Below, one piece after another: positions 1 to 7,570 of a DNA stretch of 12,760 nt. Position numbers and translations under genes: made by a program. Each line of letters starts with the position of its first letter. Position 1 is the first letter of the stretch. This stretch comes from Methanobacterium sp. PtaB.Bin024 (GTDB taxonomy: Archaea > Methanobacteriota > Methanobacteria > Methanobacteriales > Methanobacteriaceae): positions 1-12,760 of the forward strand of contig MVPY01000032.1 in the NCBI GenBank assembly GCA_002067065.1, given 5' to 3'. The notes below the pieces were generated by a model. That model was not told the origin of the DNA. It saw nothing but the letters and a program-made list of their open reading frames with translations, and did not search any database.

Positions 1-1
1 C

Positions 2-1618
2 GATGTACAGGATGAAGTTGAGGAAGAACTCTTAAGAGAAGTTGAATCTTTCCGTAACTTGAATAATATCAGTTTTTTCGCCTTCACAGCCACACCAAAG
101 AGCAAAACGTTGGAGATGTTTGGAACAGAGAATGAAATGGAAGAGTATTGGCCTTTTCATACTTATTCAATGAAACAAGCAATTGAGGAAGGGTTTATTC
201 TTGACGTTTTAAAGCATTATCTTACTTATGAGACTTATTTCAAACTGGTTAAAACCATTGAGGACGACCCTGAATTTGATGAGAAAAAGGCAAAGCGCGT
301 GCTCAGAAAGTTTGTGGAAGAACATCCACATGCCATCAGGATGAAGACCGAGATCATAGTAGATCACTTCATGAACTCGACTTACAATAAGACTAAGGGC
401 AAAGCAAGGGCAATGCTTGTCACTCGATCCAGGTTACACGCTGTCTTGTATAAACAAGCTTTCGACAATTATATTAAAGAGAATAACTATCCCATTAGGA
501 CATTAATGGCTATCACTGGTACGGTTAAGCACAATGAGAAGGAATACAGTGAGATATCTATGAATGATCTTCCCAAGAACAAGAGTATTGAGAATGCCTT
601 TGAGGAGGATCCTTACCGAATTCTAATTGTGGCCAATAAGTACCAGACTGGATTTGACCAGCCCCTTCTTCATACTATGTATGTGGATAAGTCCTTGAAT
701 GGTGTTGCTGCAGTTCAGACTCTGAGCAGGGTTAATAGGATTGCTAAGAATAAGAATGATACTTTGATTTTGGATTTTGCCAATTCAACGGATACTATTA
801 TGAAGGCTTTTGAACCTTATTATGAGGCCACCTTCCTGGAAGGTGCAACAGATCCGCATAAATTGTATGAATTGCAGGATAAATTATTGGACTATCATGT
901 TTTTGATGAAGCAGATGTCGATAAATTCGTTGATGCTTATTTGAAGGGGAATTCTCAACCAGAACTCCATAACATTCTGAATCCTGTAAAAAATGAATTT
1001 GTTAAATTAGATAAAGAGGATCAGGTAGGGTTTAAGAAGGCATTAAGGAGATATCAGAATATTTACTCCTTTTTATCACAGTTAATACCCTTTACTGATG
1101 TGAATCTTGAGAAACTTTTTATTTTTAATAAGTATCTGACCAAGAAACTCCCCACTATAAATAATCCGCTTCCATTTAATGTTCTTGAGGATGTGGATAT
1201 GGATTCTTACAAAATAGAAGATAAAGGGGAAATTGAGATCGGATTAGATGGTGAAGGAGGTTTGAAGCCACCTTCAGGTGGTCCTACTGGATATCAGGAG
1301 GAAGAAATGGCAAGACTTTCCCAGATAATAAAGGATCTCAACGATGCATTTGGCACGGACTTCACTGATGATGATAGGGTATTTTTAGAAAGAGTTAAGG
1401 CTAATTTACTCAAAAATAAAGAGTTAGTTCAAAAAATGGAGCGTAACTCCCCTGAAAATGTCAAAGCTGTATTTGATAAATATTTCAACCAGGAAATGAC
1501 AGGTTTACTCAATAGCAATATGGATTTCTATAAACGAGTTGTTGATAATGAGAAATTGAGAGATAAGTTGAAAGTTGCTTTATTTTCATTGCTTTATGAT
1601 GAATTTGGAAAAAAATAA
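2..1618 (+). CDS. hsdR: Type I restriction enzyme R subunit (HsdR), 3' part, truncated by window edge
   Basis: This is the C-terminal part of the ATP-dependent DNA translocase/endonuclease subunit of a type I restriction-modification complex. The reading frame is open from base 2, so the TTG at 59 is not a true start and the N-terminal nuclease domain and helicase motifs I-II lie outside the window. Visible SF2 helicase motifs (numbered from the TTG at 59) are motif III FTATP near residue 9, the motif V region YQTGFDQP near 194-201, and motif VI QTLSRVNR near 219-226. A helical C-terminal region follows, with a Gly/Pro-rich linker (about 395-415, GLKPPSGG) that is typical of COG0610 HsdR proteins. 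The protein ends normally, with no internal stop or frameshift. hsdM and hsdS are not in the window and would be expected upstream. The next gene starts 12 bp downstream, suggesting cotranscription. The family call is firm; whether the system is active cannot be judged here. Confidence 0.93.
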   Translation, partial: DVQDEVEEELLREVESFRNLNNISFFAFTATPKSKTLEMFGTENEMEEYWPFHTYSMKQAIEEGFILDVLKHYLTYETYFKLVKTIEDDPEFDEKKAKRVLRKFVEEHPHAIRMKTEIIVDHFMNSTYNKTKGKARAMLVTRSRLHAVLYKQAFDNYIKENNYPIRTLMAITGTVKHNEKEYSEISMNDLPKNKSIENAFEEDPYRILIVANKYQTGFDQPLLHTMYVDKSLNGVAAVQTLSRVNRIAKNKNDTLILDFANSTDTIMKAFEPYYEATFLEGATDPHKLYELQDKLLDYHVFDEADVDKFVDAYLKGNSQPELHNILNPVKNEFVKLDKEDQVGFKKALRRYQNIYSFLSQLIPFTDVNLEKLFIFNKYLTKKLPTINNPLPFNVLEDVDMDSYKIEDKGEIEIGLDGEGGLKPPSGGPTGYQEEEMARLSQIIKDLNDAFGTDFTDDDRVFLERVKANLLKNKELVQKMERNSPENVKAVFDKYFNQEMTGLLNSNMDFYKRVVDNEKLRDKLKVALFSLLYDEFGKK

Positions 1619-1630
1619 GGTTGAGATGTT

Positions 1631-3355
1631 ATGAAAGCTGGTGCAGAAAGTTTTATGACTTTAATACGGAGCGATGTTCAGTTTAAGGTGCCCATTTATC
1701 AAAGACTTTACGATTGGAAAACATACCATTGTCAGACATTAATTGATGACATTTTACAGTTACTAAGAAATCCTGAGATTCCGATCCATTTTATGGGATC
1801 CATTGTTTACATTGATGAAGAAGGGCAAACCCGTGTCGGTAAAACAAAGGAAGTCTTACTAATTGATGGTCAACAGAGAATAACTACATTTACATTAATT
1901 TTCATGATTTTAGAGAAGGCAGCTATTGCTGAAGGTAATAACCTGGATGAAGAAATAAGAAATCGATGCTTAATTAATCAATATTCAAAATTAGATAATA
2001 AAAACAAACTCATTCTTACAAGAAATGATAATGAAATACTTGAAATGCTTTTAAGAGGTCAAAAAGTTGAAGATGATGATTCAAATTTAATTATAAATTA
2101 CAAATACCTTAAAACGCAATTTGAGAAAATATTAGAAGAATTCACTATTAATGAGGTATATGATAATCTGGATCGTATTATGGTTGTAGATGTTGGTTTA
2201 TTACATGGGCAAGATAATCCTCAACAAATCTTTGAAAGTCTCAACGCAACTGGCAAAGCTCTAACGGATGCAGATTTAATTAGAAATTTCCTTTTGATGA
2301 ATCTAGAATATGAATTTCAGAATAAAATATATTTAAATTACTGGCATCCTATGGAAAAACTGTTAAATGATGATCTTACTGCTTTCCTCGAGTTTTTTGC
2401 ATATATGAAAAAATCAGTTTCAACAAACATCAAAGATCTCTATAAAGATTTCAAATTATTATTCTACAAAGAAGTTTTAAATGACGAAAACTGGAACGAG
2501 GAAGTTGAAAAATTCGCAGCGCAACTTCTCCAGTATGCTGAATATTATGAAACGATTTTATCTGCAACAGATAAATCTGATGATGTTAATAGTGCTTTAA
2601 ATGATTTGAATCGTTTAGATTACTATAGTCATATTCCCCTACTATTAAGAGTTTTCAATGAATATAAAACACGTGATTTAAGTTCTAATGAATTAACTGA
2701 TATAATTAAAGTGATAGAATCCTTTTTGTTTAGAAGAAGTATTTGTAATATTCCTACTAATTCATTAAACCCTATTTTCAGGACTTTGTGGAAAAAAATT
2801 AAGGATTCGGAGGAGAATCTCGACGAATTCATTAGTAACTTAAGTCTTAAGCAAAAAATCATAAATGACTTAAAATCAGGTGAAAGAAACAAAAGGTGGC
2901 CTGATGATGATGAATTTAAAGAAAAACTGATCTACAACGACTTATATCATCATAGATTCGACAGACTACTCTTAGAAGAACTTGAAAAAATGAGTAGTAA
3001 AGAATCTCGGAAAGATTTTGATAAGACATTATCAGTTGAACATATTTTGCCTCAAACATCAGGAGACCCTGAAAAATTATCTGATGATTGGAAACAGATG
3101 TTAGGGGAAGATTATGTGGAAATAAGGAATAAATGGATACATAAAATGGGTAATTTGACTTTAACTGGTTATAATTCCGAATTATCAGATAGTTTCTTTG
3201 ATTTGAAGAAGAATATGAAGGATGGGTTTAAAGAGAGCCCAATAAAACTTAACTTAGAAATTGCTGAATATGATGTTTGGAACGAGGCAACTATCTTAGA
3301 TAGAAGTCATAAAATGGCAGCAAAAGCTATTGAAAAATGGAGTTATTTCGAGTAA
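1631..3355 (+). CDS. DUF262-DUF1524 (GmrSD-like) restriction endonuclease
   Basis: A single-chain protein of 574 residues with the two domains of GmrSD/type IV modification-dependent restriction enzymes. The N-terminal DUF262 domain shows VPIYQRLYDW (20-29), the hallmark DGQQR (79-83, the NTP-binding/hydrolysis ParB-like motif) and FESLNATGKALTDADLIRN (201-219). The C-terminal DUF1524 domain shows an HNH-type nuclease core: VEHILPQ (469-475, with His471) and HKMGNLTLTGYN (504-515). Both active sites look intact. Established members cut DNA with modified (for example glucosylated) cytosines, or act as accessory nucleases in defence islands; the substrate here is unknown. The ATG at 1631 lies 12 bp after hsdR and only a weak Shine-Dalgarno (AAGGTTGAG) is visible. 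The gene is conspicuously AT-rich compared with the methanogenesis genes on the right, consistent with horizontal acquisition. It probably shares an operon with hsdR upstream and the Pycsar-like pair downstream. Confidence 0.9.
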   Translation: MKAGAESFMTLIRSDVQFKVPIYQRLYDWKTYHCQTLIDDILQLLRNPEIPIHFMGSIVYIDEEGQTRVGKTKEVLLIDGQQRITTFTLIFMILEKAAIAEGNNLDEEIRNRCLINQYSKLDNKNKLILTRNDNEILEMLLRGQKVEDDDSNLIINYKYLKTQFEKILEEFTINEVYDNLDRIMVVDVGLLHGQDNPQQIFESLNATGKALTDADLIRNFLLMNLEYEFQNKIYLNYWHPMEKLLNDDLTAFLEFFAYMKKSVSTNIKDLYKDFKLLFYKEVLNDENWNEEVEKFAAQLLQYAEYYETILSATDKSDDVNSALNDLNRLDYYSHIPLLLRVFNEYKTRDLSSNELTDIIKVIESFLFRRSICNIPTNSLNPIFRTLWKKIKDSEENLDEFISNLSLKQKIINDLKSGERNKRWPDDDEFKEKLIYNDLYHHRFDRLLLEELEKMSSKESRKDFDKTLSVEHILPQTSGDPEKLSDDWKQMLGEDYVEIRNKWIHKMGNLTLTGYNSELSDSFFDLKKNMKDGFKESPIKLNLEIAEYDVWNEATILDRSHKMAAKAIEKWSYFE

Positions 3356-3377
3356 TAAGTACATTTTCGGGGGAAAA

Positions 3378-3893
3378 ATGCCAGAAGAATTTGAAAAATC
3401 TTGGAAATTTTATATTCTCATAATTGATCAGATTAAATTTTCAGATACTAAAGCTGCAGCAATATTAGCTATTAATGGAGTGATCTATGGACTCATTCTG
3501 AGGAACATATTTGAAATAATGCAAACTATTCCTGAAAACAATATTTTTATTATTTCCAGCCTAATAATTGGAACTCTTTATGGAATACTATCAATTATTT
3601 TCTGTATTCTTTGTTTATTTCCTAAAACAGCCAATGATGATAATTCAATATTTTTTTATGGGCATGTTGGGGGCAATTATAACACTTTTAAAGAATATGA
3701 AAAGGATTTTGACAAAACTATGAAAAAAGACCAATTATTAAATCTTCAACTAAAAAAACAAATCTATGAAGTCTCCAACATTGCTTTGGATAAATATAAA
3801 CGGGTTAAATTGGCAATGTTATCTCTTGGTCTTGCAGTTGTTTTTCTTATGGTCCCATTAGTGATCCTTTTTGGTAAGGTTTATTTGAGGTAA
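3378..3893 (+). CDS. pycTM: Pycsar-type membrane effector (PycTM / DUF5706-like)
   Basis: A predicted 171-residue membrane protein. I chose the ATG at 3378 because a GGGGG stretch (3369-3373) sits just upstream and the longer frame from 3330 would overlap the preceding gene. Hydrophobic segments lie at about 26-41, 56-81 and 145-166. The family pattern I recognise is the N-terminal DTKAAAILAINGV (23-35) at the start of the first helix, a Pro after the second helix (CLFPK, 79-83), IFFYGHV (91-97), and a soluble charged/helical stretch (about 100-142) leading into KYKRVKLAML before the last helix. This matches the DUF5706/PycTM effectors of Pycsar immunity. Known members respond to cCMP or cUMP from a partner cyclase and damage the cell membrane to stop phage growth. 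No separate cyclic-nucleotide-binding (CNB) or TIR domain is present. The cyclase gene begins 4 bp after this stop codon, strongly supporting a functional pair. The assignment is from motif recognition, not a database search. Confidence 0.8.
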   Translation: MPEEFEKSWKFYILIIDQIKFSDTKAAAILAINGVIYGLILRNIFEIMQTIPENNIFIISSLIIGTLYGILSIIFCILCLFPKTANDDNSIFFYGHVGGNYNTFKEYEKDFDKTMKKDQLLNLQLKKQIYEVSNIALDKYKRVKLAMLSLGLAVVFLMVPLVILFGKVYLR

Positions 3894-3897
3894 TTAC

Positions 3898-4623
3898 ATG
3901 GAAAGTAATCATATTCATTATAATTATGAAAAGAGCATTGAGAGAATAGATAAAATTCTTGACACAAGTGATAATGCGTATGAGGAAAGAAAAGATATTC
4001 CAAAACGCGATAAACTTACTCATACAAATGGATTTTACGTAAATCCTTCTGCCCTTTTTGTAGACATACGTGATTCTTCTTCTCTTTCATCTGAATATAG
4101 GCGACCAAAAATAGCAAAACTATATCGCGCCTATATTTCTGAAGTAGTTGCAATAATAAATGGAAATACAACTTGTGTTGAAATTAACATTGTTGGCGAT
4201 GGTGTTTCTGGAATTTTCAATACAAAAACTACATTTGATATTAATACATTATTTCATACCGCGTTTAGCATATCCTCCCTGGTAGATATTTTAAATTGTA
4301 AGCTTCAAAAAAAGGATATAAGGCCCATAACAGTTGGTATTGGCATTTCAGATGGGAGGGCCTTAATGATTAAAGCAGGTTATAGTGGTAGTGGCATAAG
4401 CGATATTGTTTGGATGGGTGATGTTGTTAATGAAGCCTCTAAACTAGCAGATTATGGCAATAAAACTTATATGGATCATGAAATTATGGTTTCAAAGAAA
4501 ATTTATGATGATTTGAATGATCATAACCAGAATTTATTAGAATTTAATTATAATCGGAACTGTTACCATGGTAATGTAGTTAATGTAGCCATGAATGAAT
4601 GGTATAAGGAAAATTGTGAGTAG
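3898..4623 (+). CDS. pycC: Pycsar-type class III nucleotidyl cyclase (probable pyrimidine cyclase)
   Basis: A stand-alone soluble class III cyclase domain of 241 residues, with no transmembrane or sensor domain. FVDIRDSS (54-61) supplies the first metal Asp (D56) and VGDG (99-102) the second (D101). WMGDVVNEASKLADYG (172-187) is the substrate/transition-state segment with N178. By alignment to adenylate cyclases, the adenine-specifying Lys (four residues before D101) is N97, the partner Asp/Thr (seven before N178) is V171, and the usual Arg four after N178 is K182. The purine-recognition pair is therefore absent, as expected of Pycsar cyclases that make cCMP or cUMP on phage infection; which one cannot be read here. 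GAGGT (3887-3891) lies 6 nt before the ATG and overlaps the end of the effector gene, implying coupled translation. The product would activate the adjacent membrane effector. A small residual possibility is a non-defence adenylate/guanylate cyclase. Confidence 0.82.
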   Translation: MESNHIHYNYEKSIERIDKILDTSDNAYEERKDIPKRDKLTHTNGFYVNPSALFVDIRDSSSLSSEYRRPKIAKLYRAYISEVVAIINGNTTCVEINIVGDGVSGIFNTKTTFDINTLFHTAFSISSLVDILNCKLQKKDIRPITVGIGISDGRALMIKAGYSGSGISDIVWMGDVVNEASKLADYGNKTYMDHEIMVSKKIYDDLNDHNQNLLEFNYNRNCYHGNVVNVAMNEWYKENCE

Positions 4624-4663
4624 TTTTATAATTAACCATCATTTTTAGATAGTATATTTCTGG

Positions 4664-4690
4664 TATTATTAAATAATAAATATTTTTTTC
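4664..4690 (+). terminator. Palindrome plus oligo-T, probable end of the defence operon
   Basis: TATTATT (4664-4670) and AATAATA (4672-4678) form a perfect AT-only inverted repeat. It is followed by a run of seven T (4683-4689), about 60 bp after the cyclase stop. Archaeal termination relies mainly on oligo-T, so the T run is the stronger argument; the stem is weak because it contains only A-T pairs. Confidence 0.45.
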
Positions 4691-4966
4691 TAAACTATGG
4701 CAAAAGATCTTGTTTAATACATATCATAAATATTCAATAGTAGAAATTATGTCATTACATTTTTTTAATTAATAAATAGCTTCATTATTATAAAGAATTA
4801 TTGTAATGTTTGTCAGATTATGAGTGGATAAACATAGAATATGTTAAGGTTTTCTGGATTAATTTGTCAAAGCCAAAATTATATTCTCAAAGACATTATA
4901 TGTTATAATTAGTGATCAAGATTATTAATATTGAAAAATTGAGTTTATTCTACACAACCATAAAGA
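4691..4966. other. AT-rich gene-free spacer
   Basis: The gene-free stretch between the defence operon and the DUF192 gene runs from 4624 to 4990 (367 bp). It is very AT-rich, with stops in all frames. I see no tRNA-like or snoRNA-like structure, no insertion sequence ends and no clear direct repeats. It holds the oligo-T terminator at its left end and promoter-like TATA elements at its right end. It probably marks the right boundary of the acquired defence region. Confidence 0.5.
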
Positions 4967-4983
4967 TTATATATTTAAAGGGG
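4961..4983 (+). promoter_or_regulatory. BRE/TATA element and Shine-Dalgarno of the DUF192 gene
   Basis: TAAAGATTATATAT (4961-4974) resembles an archaeal BRE plus TATA box, and AAAGGGG (4977-4983) is a ribosome binding site 7 nt before the ATG at 4991. The TATA is so close that its expected start point (about 25 nt downstream) falls near or just after 4991. Either a second TATA-like element (near 4895-4902) is used with the 4991 start, or transcription from here yields a near-leaderless message starting at the in-frame ATG at 5009. Confidence 0.4.
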
Positions 4984-4990
4984 TTGAACT

Positions 4991-5380
4991 ATGCATATTA
5001 GTACAAAAATGAGTTATGTGTTTATAGTAAATAAAACTAAGGGCAGCAACCTGGGAAATGCAGATGTGGCTGATAGTTTTTTCTCCCGTTTCAAGGGATT
5101 GATGATGGTAAAAAACCTGGAAAGGGGACTTATTTTAAAACTACCTTCTGATAGAAGTCGAAGAGCTTCAGGTATACATATGTTTTTCATGCGAATACCT
5201 CTAGATGTTGTTTTTGCTGATTCAGAGAAAAAAGTAGTGGACACGGTCACTCTTGACCCATGGACCACTTATACTCCGGTGGCACCATCCAGATACGTAA
5301 TCGAACTGGAAAAAGGTAAATTAGTAGAATCCCAGACGGATATTGGGGATGAACTGGATTTTACATGTGAAACTGCATAG
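4991..5380 (+). CDS. DUF192 family protein
   Basis: A 129-residue protein that covers almost only a DUF192 domain. Recognisable family features are the FFSRFKGLM segment (30-38), IHMFFMRIPLDVVFAD (62-77) with the conserved HMFFM and Asp72, and LDPW (88-91) followed by A-x-x-RYVIELEKG (98-109) and a late GD. Family members are small single-domain proteins of undefined biochemical role, often secreted in bacteria. Here no signal peptide or membrane segment is visible, so it is probably cytosolic. The ATG at 4991 has an AAAGGGG ribosome binding site; the in-frame ATG at 5009 is the alternative and would remove six residues without touching the domain. The small gene at 5449 follows in the same direction and could be cotranscribed. 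Confidence is high for the family, and there is no basis for a more specific function. Confidence 0.85.
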   Translation: MHISTKMSYVFIVNKTKGSNLGNADVADSFFSRFKGLMMVKNLERGLILKLPSDRSRRASGIHMFFMRIPLDVVFADSEKKVVDTVTLDPWTTYTPVAPSRYVIELEKGKLVESQTDIGDELDFTCETA

Positions 5381-5448
5381 AAAAATAGTAAGGATGTTGT
5401 AATAATTGGATGGGTTGATAATCATTGAATAGGCAGGGGGAATAAAGT

Positions 5449-5736
5449 TTGCGATTGCAGGTTAAAATAACTGATTATGGGTTTTCAGACAGTCTAAAAC
5501 GTTACTATGTAACTTACCATGTAACTGGCCTTACAGATGAGGATTTTGCTAAACTCACTCAAGTTCTGGAGGACCCGATTATGGTTCGGGGGAATGAAAT
5601 TTACTTGAATGTTTATTTTGAAGAGGAGTACTATCCCTTTGGGACTGATGATTCTAAAAATCGGTTGGAAGATTATCAGGCCAGAGAAGAGATAGAGATG
5701 ACTGCATACATCCTTGACTTACTGGAAAATGATTAA
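5449..5736 (+). CDS. Small acidic hypothetical protein
   Basis: A 95-residue reading frame starting with TTG at 5449. GGGGG (5436-5440) lies 8 nt upstream, a spacing that supports this start; a second in-frame TTG at 5455 is possible. The N-terminal half alternates hydrophobic residues (LQVKITDYGF, RYYVTYHVTGL) as in a small beta-rich fold. The middle is YLNVYFEEEYYPF, and the C-terminal 25 residues are acidic and probably helical (KNRLEDYQAREEIEMTAYIL). There are no Cys residues, signal peptide or membrane helices. I do not recognise a characterised family; it looks like one of the short conserved proteins restricted to Methanobacteria. It lies 68 bp after the DUF192 gene and ends just before a bidirectional terminator, so it is probably the last gene of that unit. 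Confidence 0.72.
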   Translation: MRLQVKITDYGFSDSLKRYYVTYHVTGLTDEDFAKLTQVLEDPIMVRGNEIYLNVYFEEEYYPFGTDDSKNRLEDYQAREEIEMTAYILDLLEND

Positions 5737-5765
5737 ACCGGGAAGATTTAACAATTAGAACTTTT

Positions 5766-5789
5766 CTGGGCTAATTTCTTAAAGCCCAG
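5766..5789. terminator. Hairpin between convergent genes, likely bidirectional terminator
   Basis: CTGGGCT (5766-5772) and AGCCCAG (5783-5789) form a perfect 7-bp stem with a 10-nt loop. It sits between the stops of the + strand gene ending at 5736 and the minus-strand gene ending at 5815. T-rich sequence follows on the + side (TTTAAATCTTAATTC), and A-rich sequence on the left gives T-rich sequence on the minus strand. The position between convergent genes is what makes this persuasive. Confidence 0.6.
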
Positions 5790-5814
5790 TTTAAATCTTA
5801 ATTCTCCATATTTT

Positions 5815-6249
5815 TCATACTTCGGGCCAGGCTTCGCCTTCTTCTTGCTCAGCAGCAGGTAAAGAATAATGGAGATGTGCAAAAAGCCATTTATCATTTC
5901 TTTTCTCGAGGACAGCACTCAAACGACCAGGTAAAAAGATTTCCTGGCTATTCACCACGGCACCCATATTCATGTGACCGGAGAGCCATGATACATTCCC
6001 GGCAGCAGAAATGGTTATATTTCTGAATTTCACGTTAATACTGTCGGCTTGCTCCATGTCTCTACTGAATCCTGAGCTAAGCCCGCTTTTACCGGTAATC
6101 CATTCATCATAACCGGTTCCAATAACCACTAGGTCATCATCATCTATGAAAAGTTCTAAAATCCCTTGAAGATTTTTGTCTCTGTATGCCTTGGCATAGT
6201 TATCTAAAACTTCCATTACATCATTTTTTACTTTATCTTCAGCTTCCAT
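5815..6249 (-). CDS. SnoaL-like / DUF4440-type protein
   Basis: A 144-residue protein with the pattern of a single cone-shaped SnoaL-like (NTF2 superfamily) domain. It has an N-terminal helix (VLDNYAKAYRDKNLQGILELF), then DDDDLVVIGTGYDEWITGKSG, then beta strands ending in GRLSAVLEKRNDKWLFAHLHYSLP. The W-x-x-x-HxHxS-type end is usual for the SnoaL_3/DUF4440 group, whose members range from isomerases to ligand-binding or stress proteins; no specific substrate can be inferred. I chose the ATG at 6249 because GAGG lies 9 nt upstream. The frame also extends to an ATG at 6258 and a TTG at 6264, but the GAGG would then be too close or inside the gene. It lies about 28 bp downstream of the HEAT-repeat gene on the same strand and is probably cotranscribed with it. 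It is probably soluble and cytosolic. Confidence 0.75.
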   Translation of the reverse strand: MEAEDKVKNDVMEVLDNYAKAYRDKNLQGILELFIDDDDLVVIGTGYDEWITGKSGLSSGFSRDMEQADSINVKFRNITISAAGNVSWLSGHMNMGAVVNSQEIFLPGRLSAVLEKRNDKWLFAHLHYSLPAAEQEEGEAWPEV

Positions 6250-6277
6250 TCTAATCATCCTCAAGTATAAATCTTAT

Positions 6278-6670
6278 TCAATTACGGTTTTCAATTTCTT
6301 TAAGTGCTACTCCTGCAACCTTGCGCACCACTGAGTTGTCATCTTCAGTAGCCTTCCTCAGCACATCAACTGCCCGCTGGTCACCTACAACAGAAAGACT
6401 TAAAGCAGCACCATACCTCACATTGGGTTTTTCATCATCCATAAGTTTGATCAAAGGTTCCACAATCCTTTCATCTTCAAAAAGTCCCAAAGAAAGGGCA
6501 GCAGCCTCCCTAACATGCCAGTCCTCATCATTTAAGGTTTCGATTAAAGGTTCAACTGCATCAGGATCCCCAACCTCAGCTAAAAGTTCAGCAGCATCCT
6601 CACGAACATTCCAATCATCACTTTTCAGTTCTTCCAACAGAAAATCTATTCTTTTATGTTCTTCGGCCAT
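6278..6670 (-). CDS. HEAT-repeat protein
   Basis: A 130-residue protein made almost entirely of four HEAT-like (PBS-lyase/HEAT_2 type) repeats. The repeats are in perfect register at 31 residues: W20-x-VRE, W51-x-VRE, P82-x-VRY and S113-x-VRK, each followed by an Ala-rich helix (AAELLAEVGD, AAALSLGLFED, AALSLSVVGD, AGVALKEI). Such short all-HEAT proteins are helical scaffolds for protein-protein contacts. The phycobilin-lyase resemblance is only structural, and no enzymatic residues are apparent. The ATG at 6670 is preceded by GTGGGG with a 7-nt spacer, a good ribosome binding site. The SnoaL-like gene follows about 28 bp downstream, so the pair may work together, but that is inference from spacing. 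Identity between repeats 1 and 2 is high, suggesting relatively recent internal duplication. Confidence 0.85.
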   Translation of the reverse strand: MAEEHKRIDFLLEELKSDDWNVREDAAELLAEVGDPDAVEPLIETLNDEDWHVREAAALSLGLFEDERIVEPLIKLMDDEKPNVRYGAALSLSVVGDQRAVDVLRKATEDDNSVVRKVAGVALKEIENRN

Positions 6671-6710
6671 TTTTTAACCCCACTAACCTGTTTTTAAAAT
6701 AACACACAAA

Positions 6711-6727
6711 AACTAATTATATTGTTA
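6711..6727 (-). promoter_or_regulatory. Possible TATA box of the HEAT/SnoaL unit
   Basis: Read on the minus strand, AACAATATAATTAGTTT contains a TATA-like core about 45-55 nt before the HEAT gene ATG. This would give a start site near 6690 and a short leader carrying the GTGGGG ribosome binding site. The whole spacer 6671-6859 is AT-rich, so chance matches are easy. Confidence 0.3.
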
Positions 6728-6859
6728 TGTTCTTTGTTCCTAATTTATTTTTCAAATTTTTTCAAATAATATTGATGATAAATAGGTTCAAAAAAATGAA
6801 GTTAAGTTAAATAAAATTAGAATTGAAGAATTAAACTAAAGTAAACAGTTATTTAATAT

Positions 6860-7558
<699 letters not shown>

Positions 7559-7570
7559 ATTATCATTAAA

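Noticed and set aside
59..61. TTG at 59 as the start of the restriction subunit
   Set aside because: The frame is open to the left edge and the first residues are already helicase motif III, so the gene begins outside the window.
2629..2892. Minus-strand open frame of 87 residues inside the DUF262 gene
   Set aside because: It is an antisense shadow of a well-supported gene, with a composition that mirrors its codons.
3330..3377. Earlier ATG for the membrane effector gene
   Set aside because: It overlaps the end of the DUF262 gene and has no ribosome binding site, whereas the ATG at 3378 has GGGGG upstream and begins the conserved region.
6321..6677. Long + strand open frame opposite the HEAT gene
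   Set aside because: It is a Ser/Thr-rich antisense shadow of the repeat-encoding gene, with no family resemblance.
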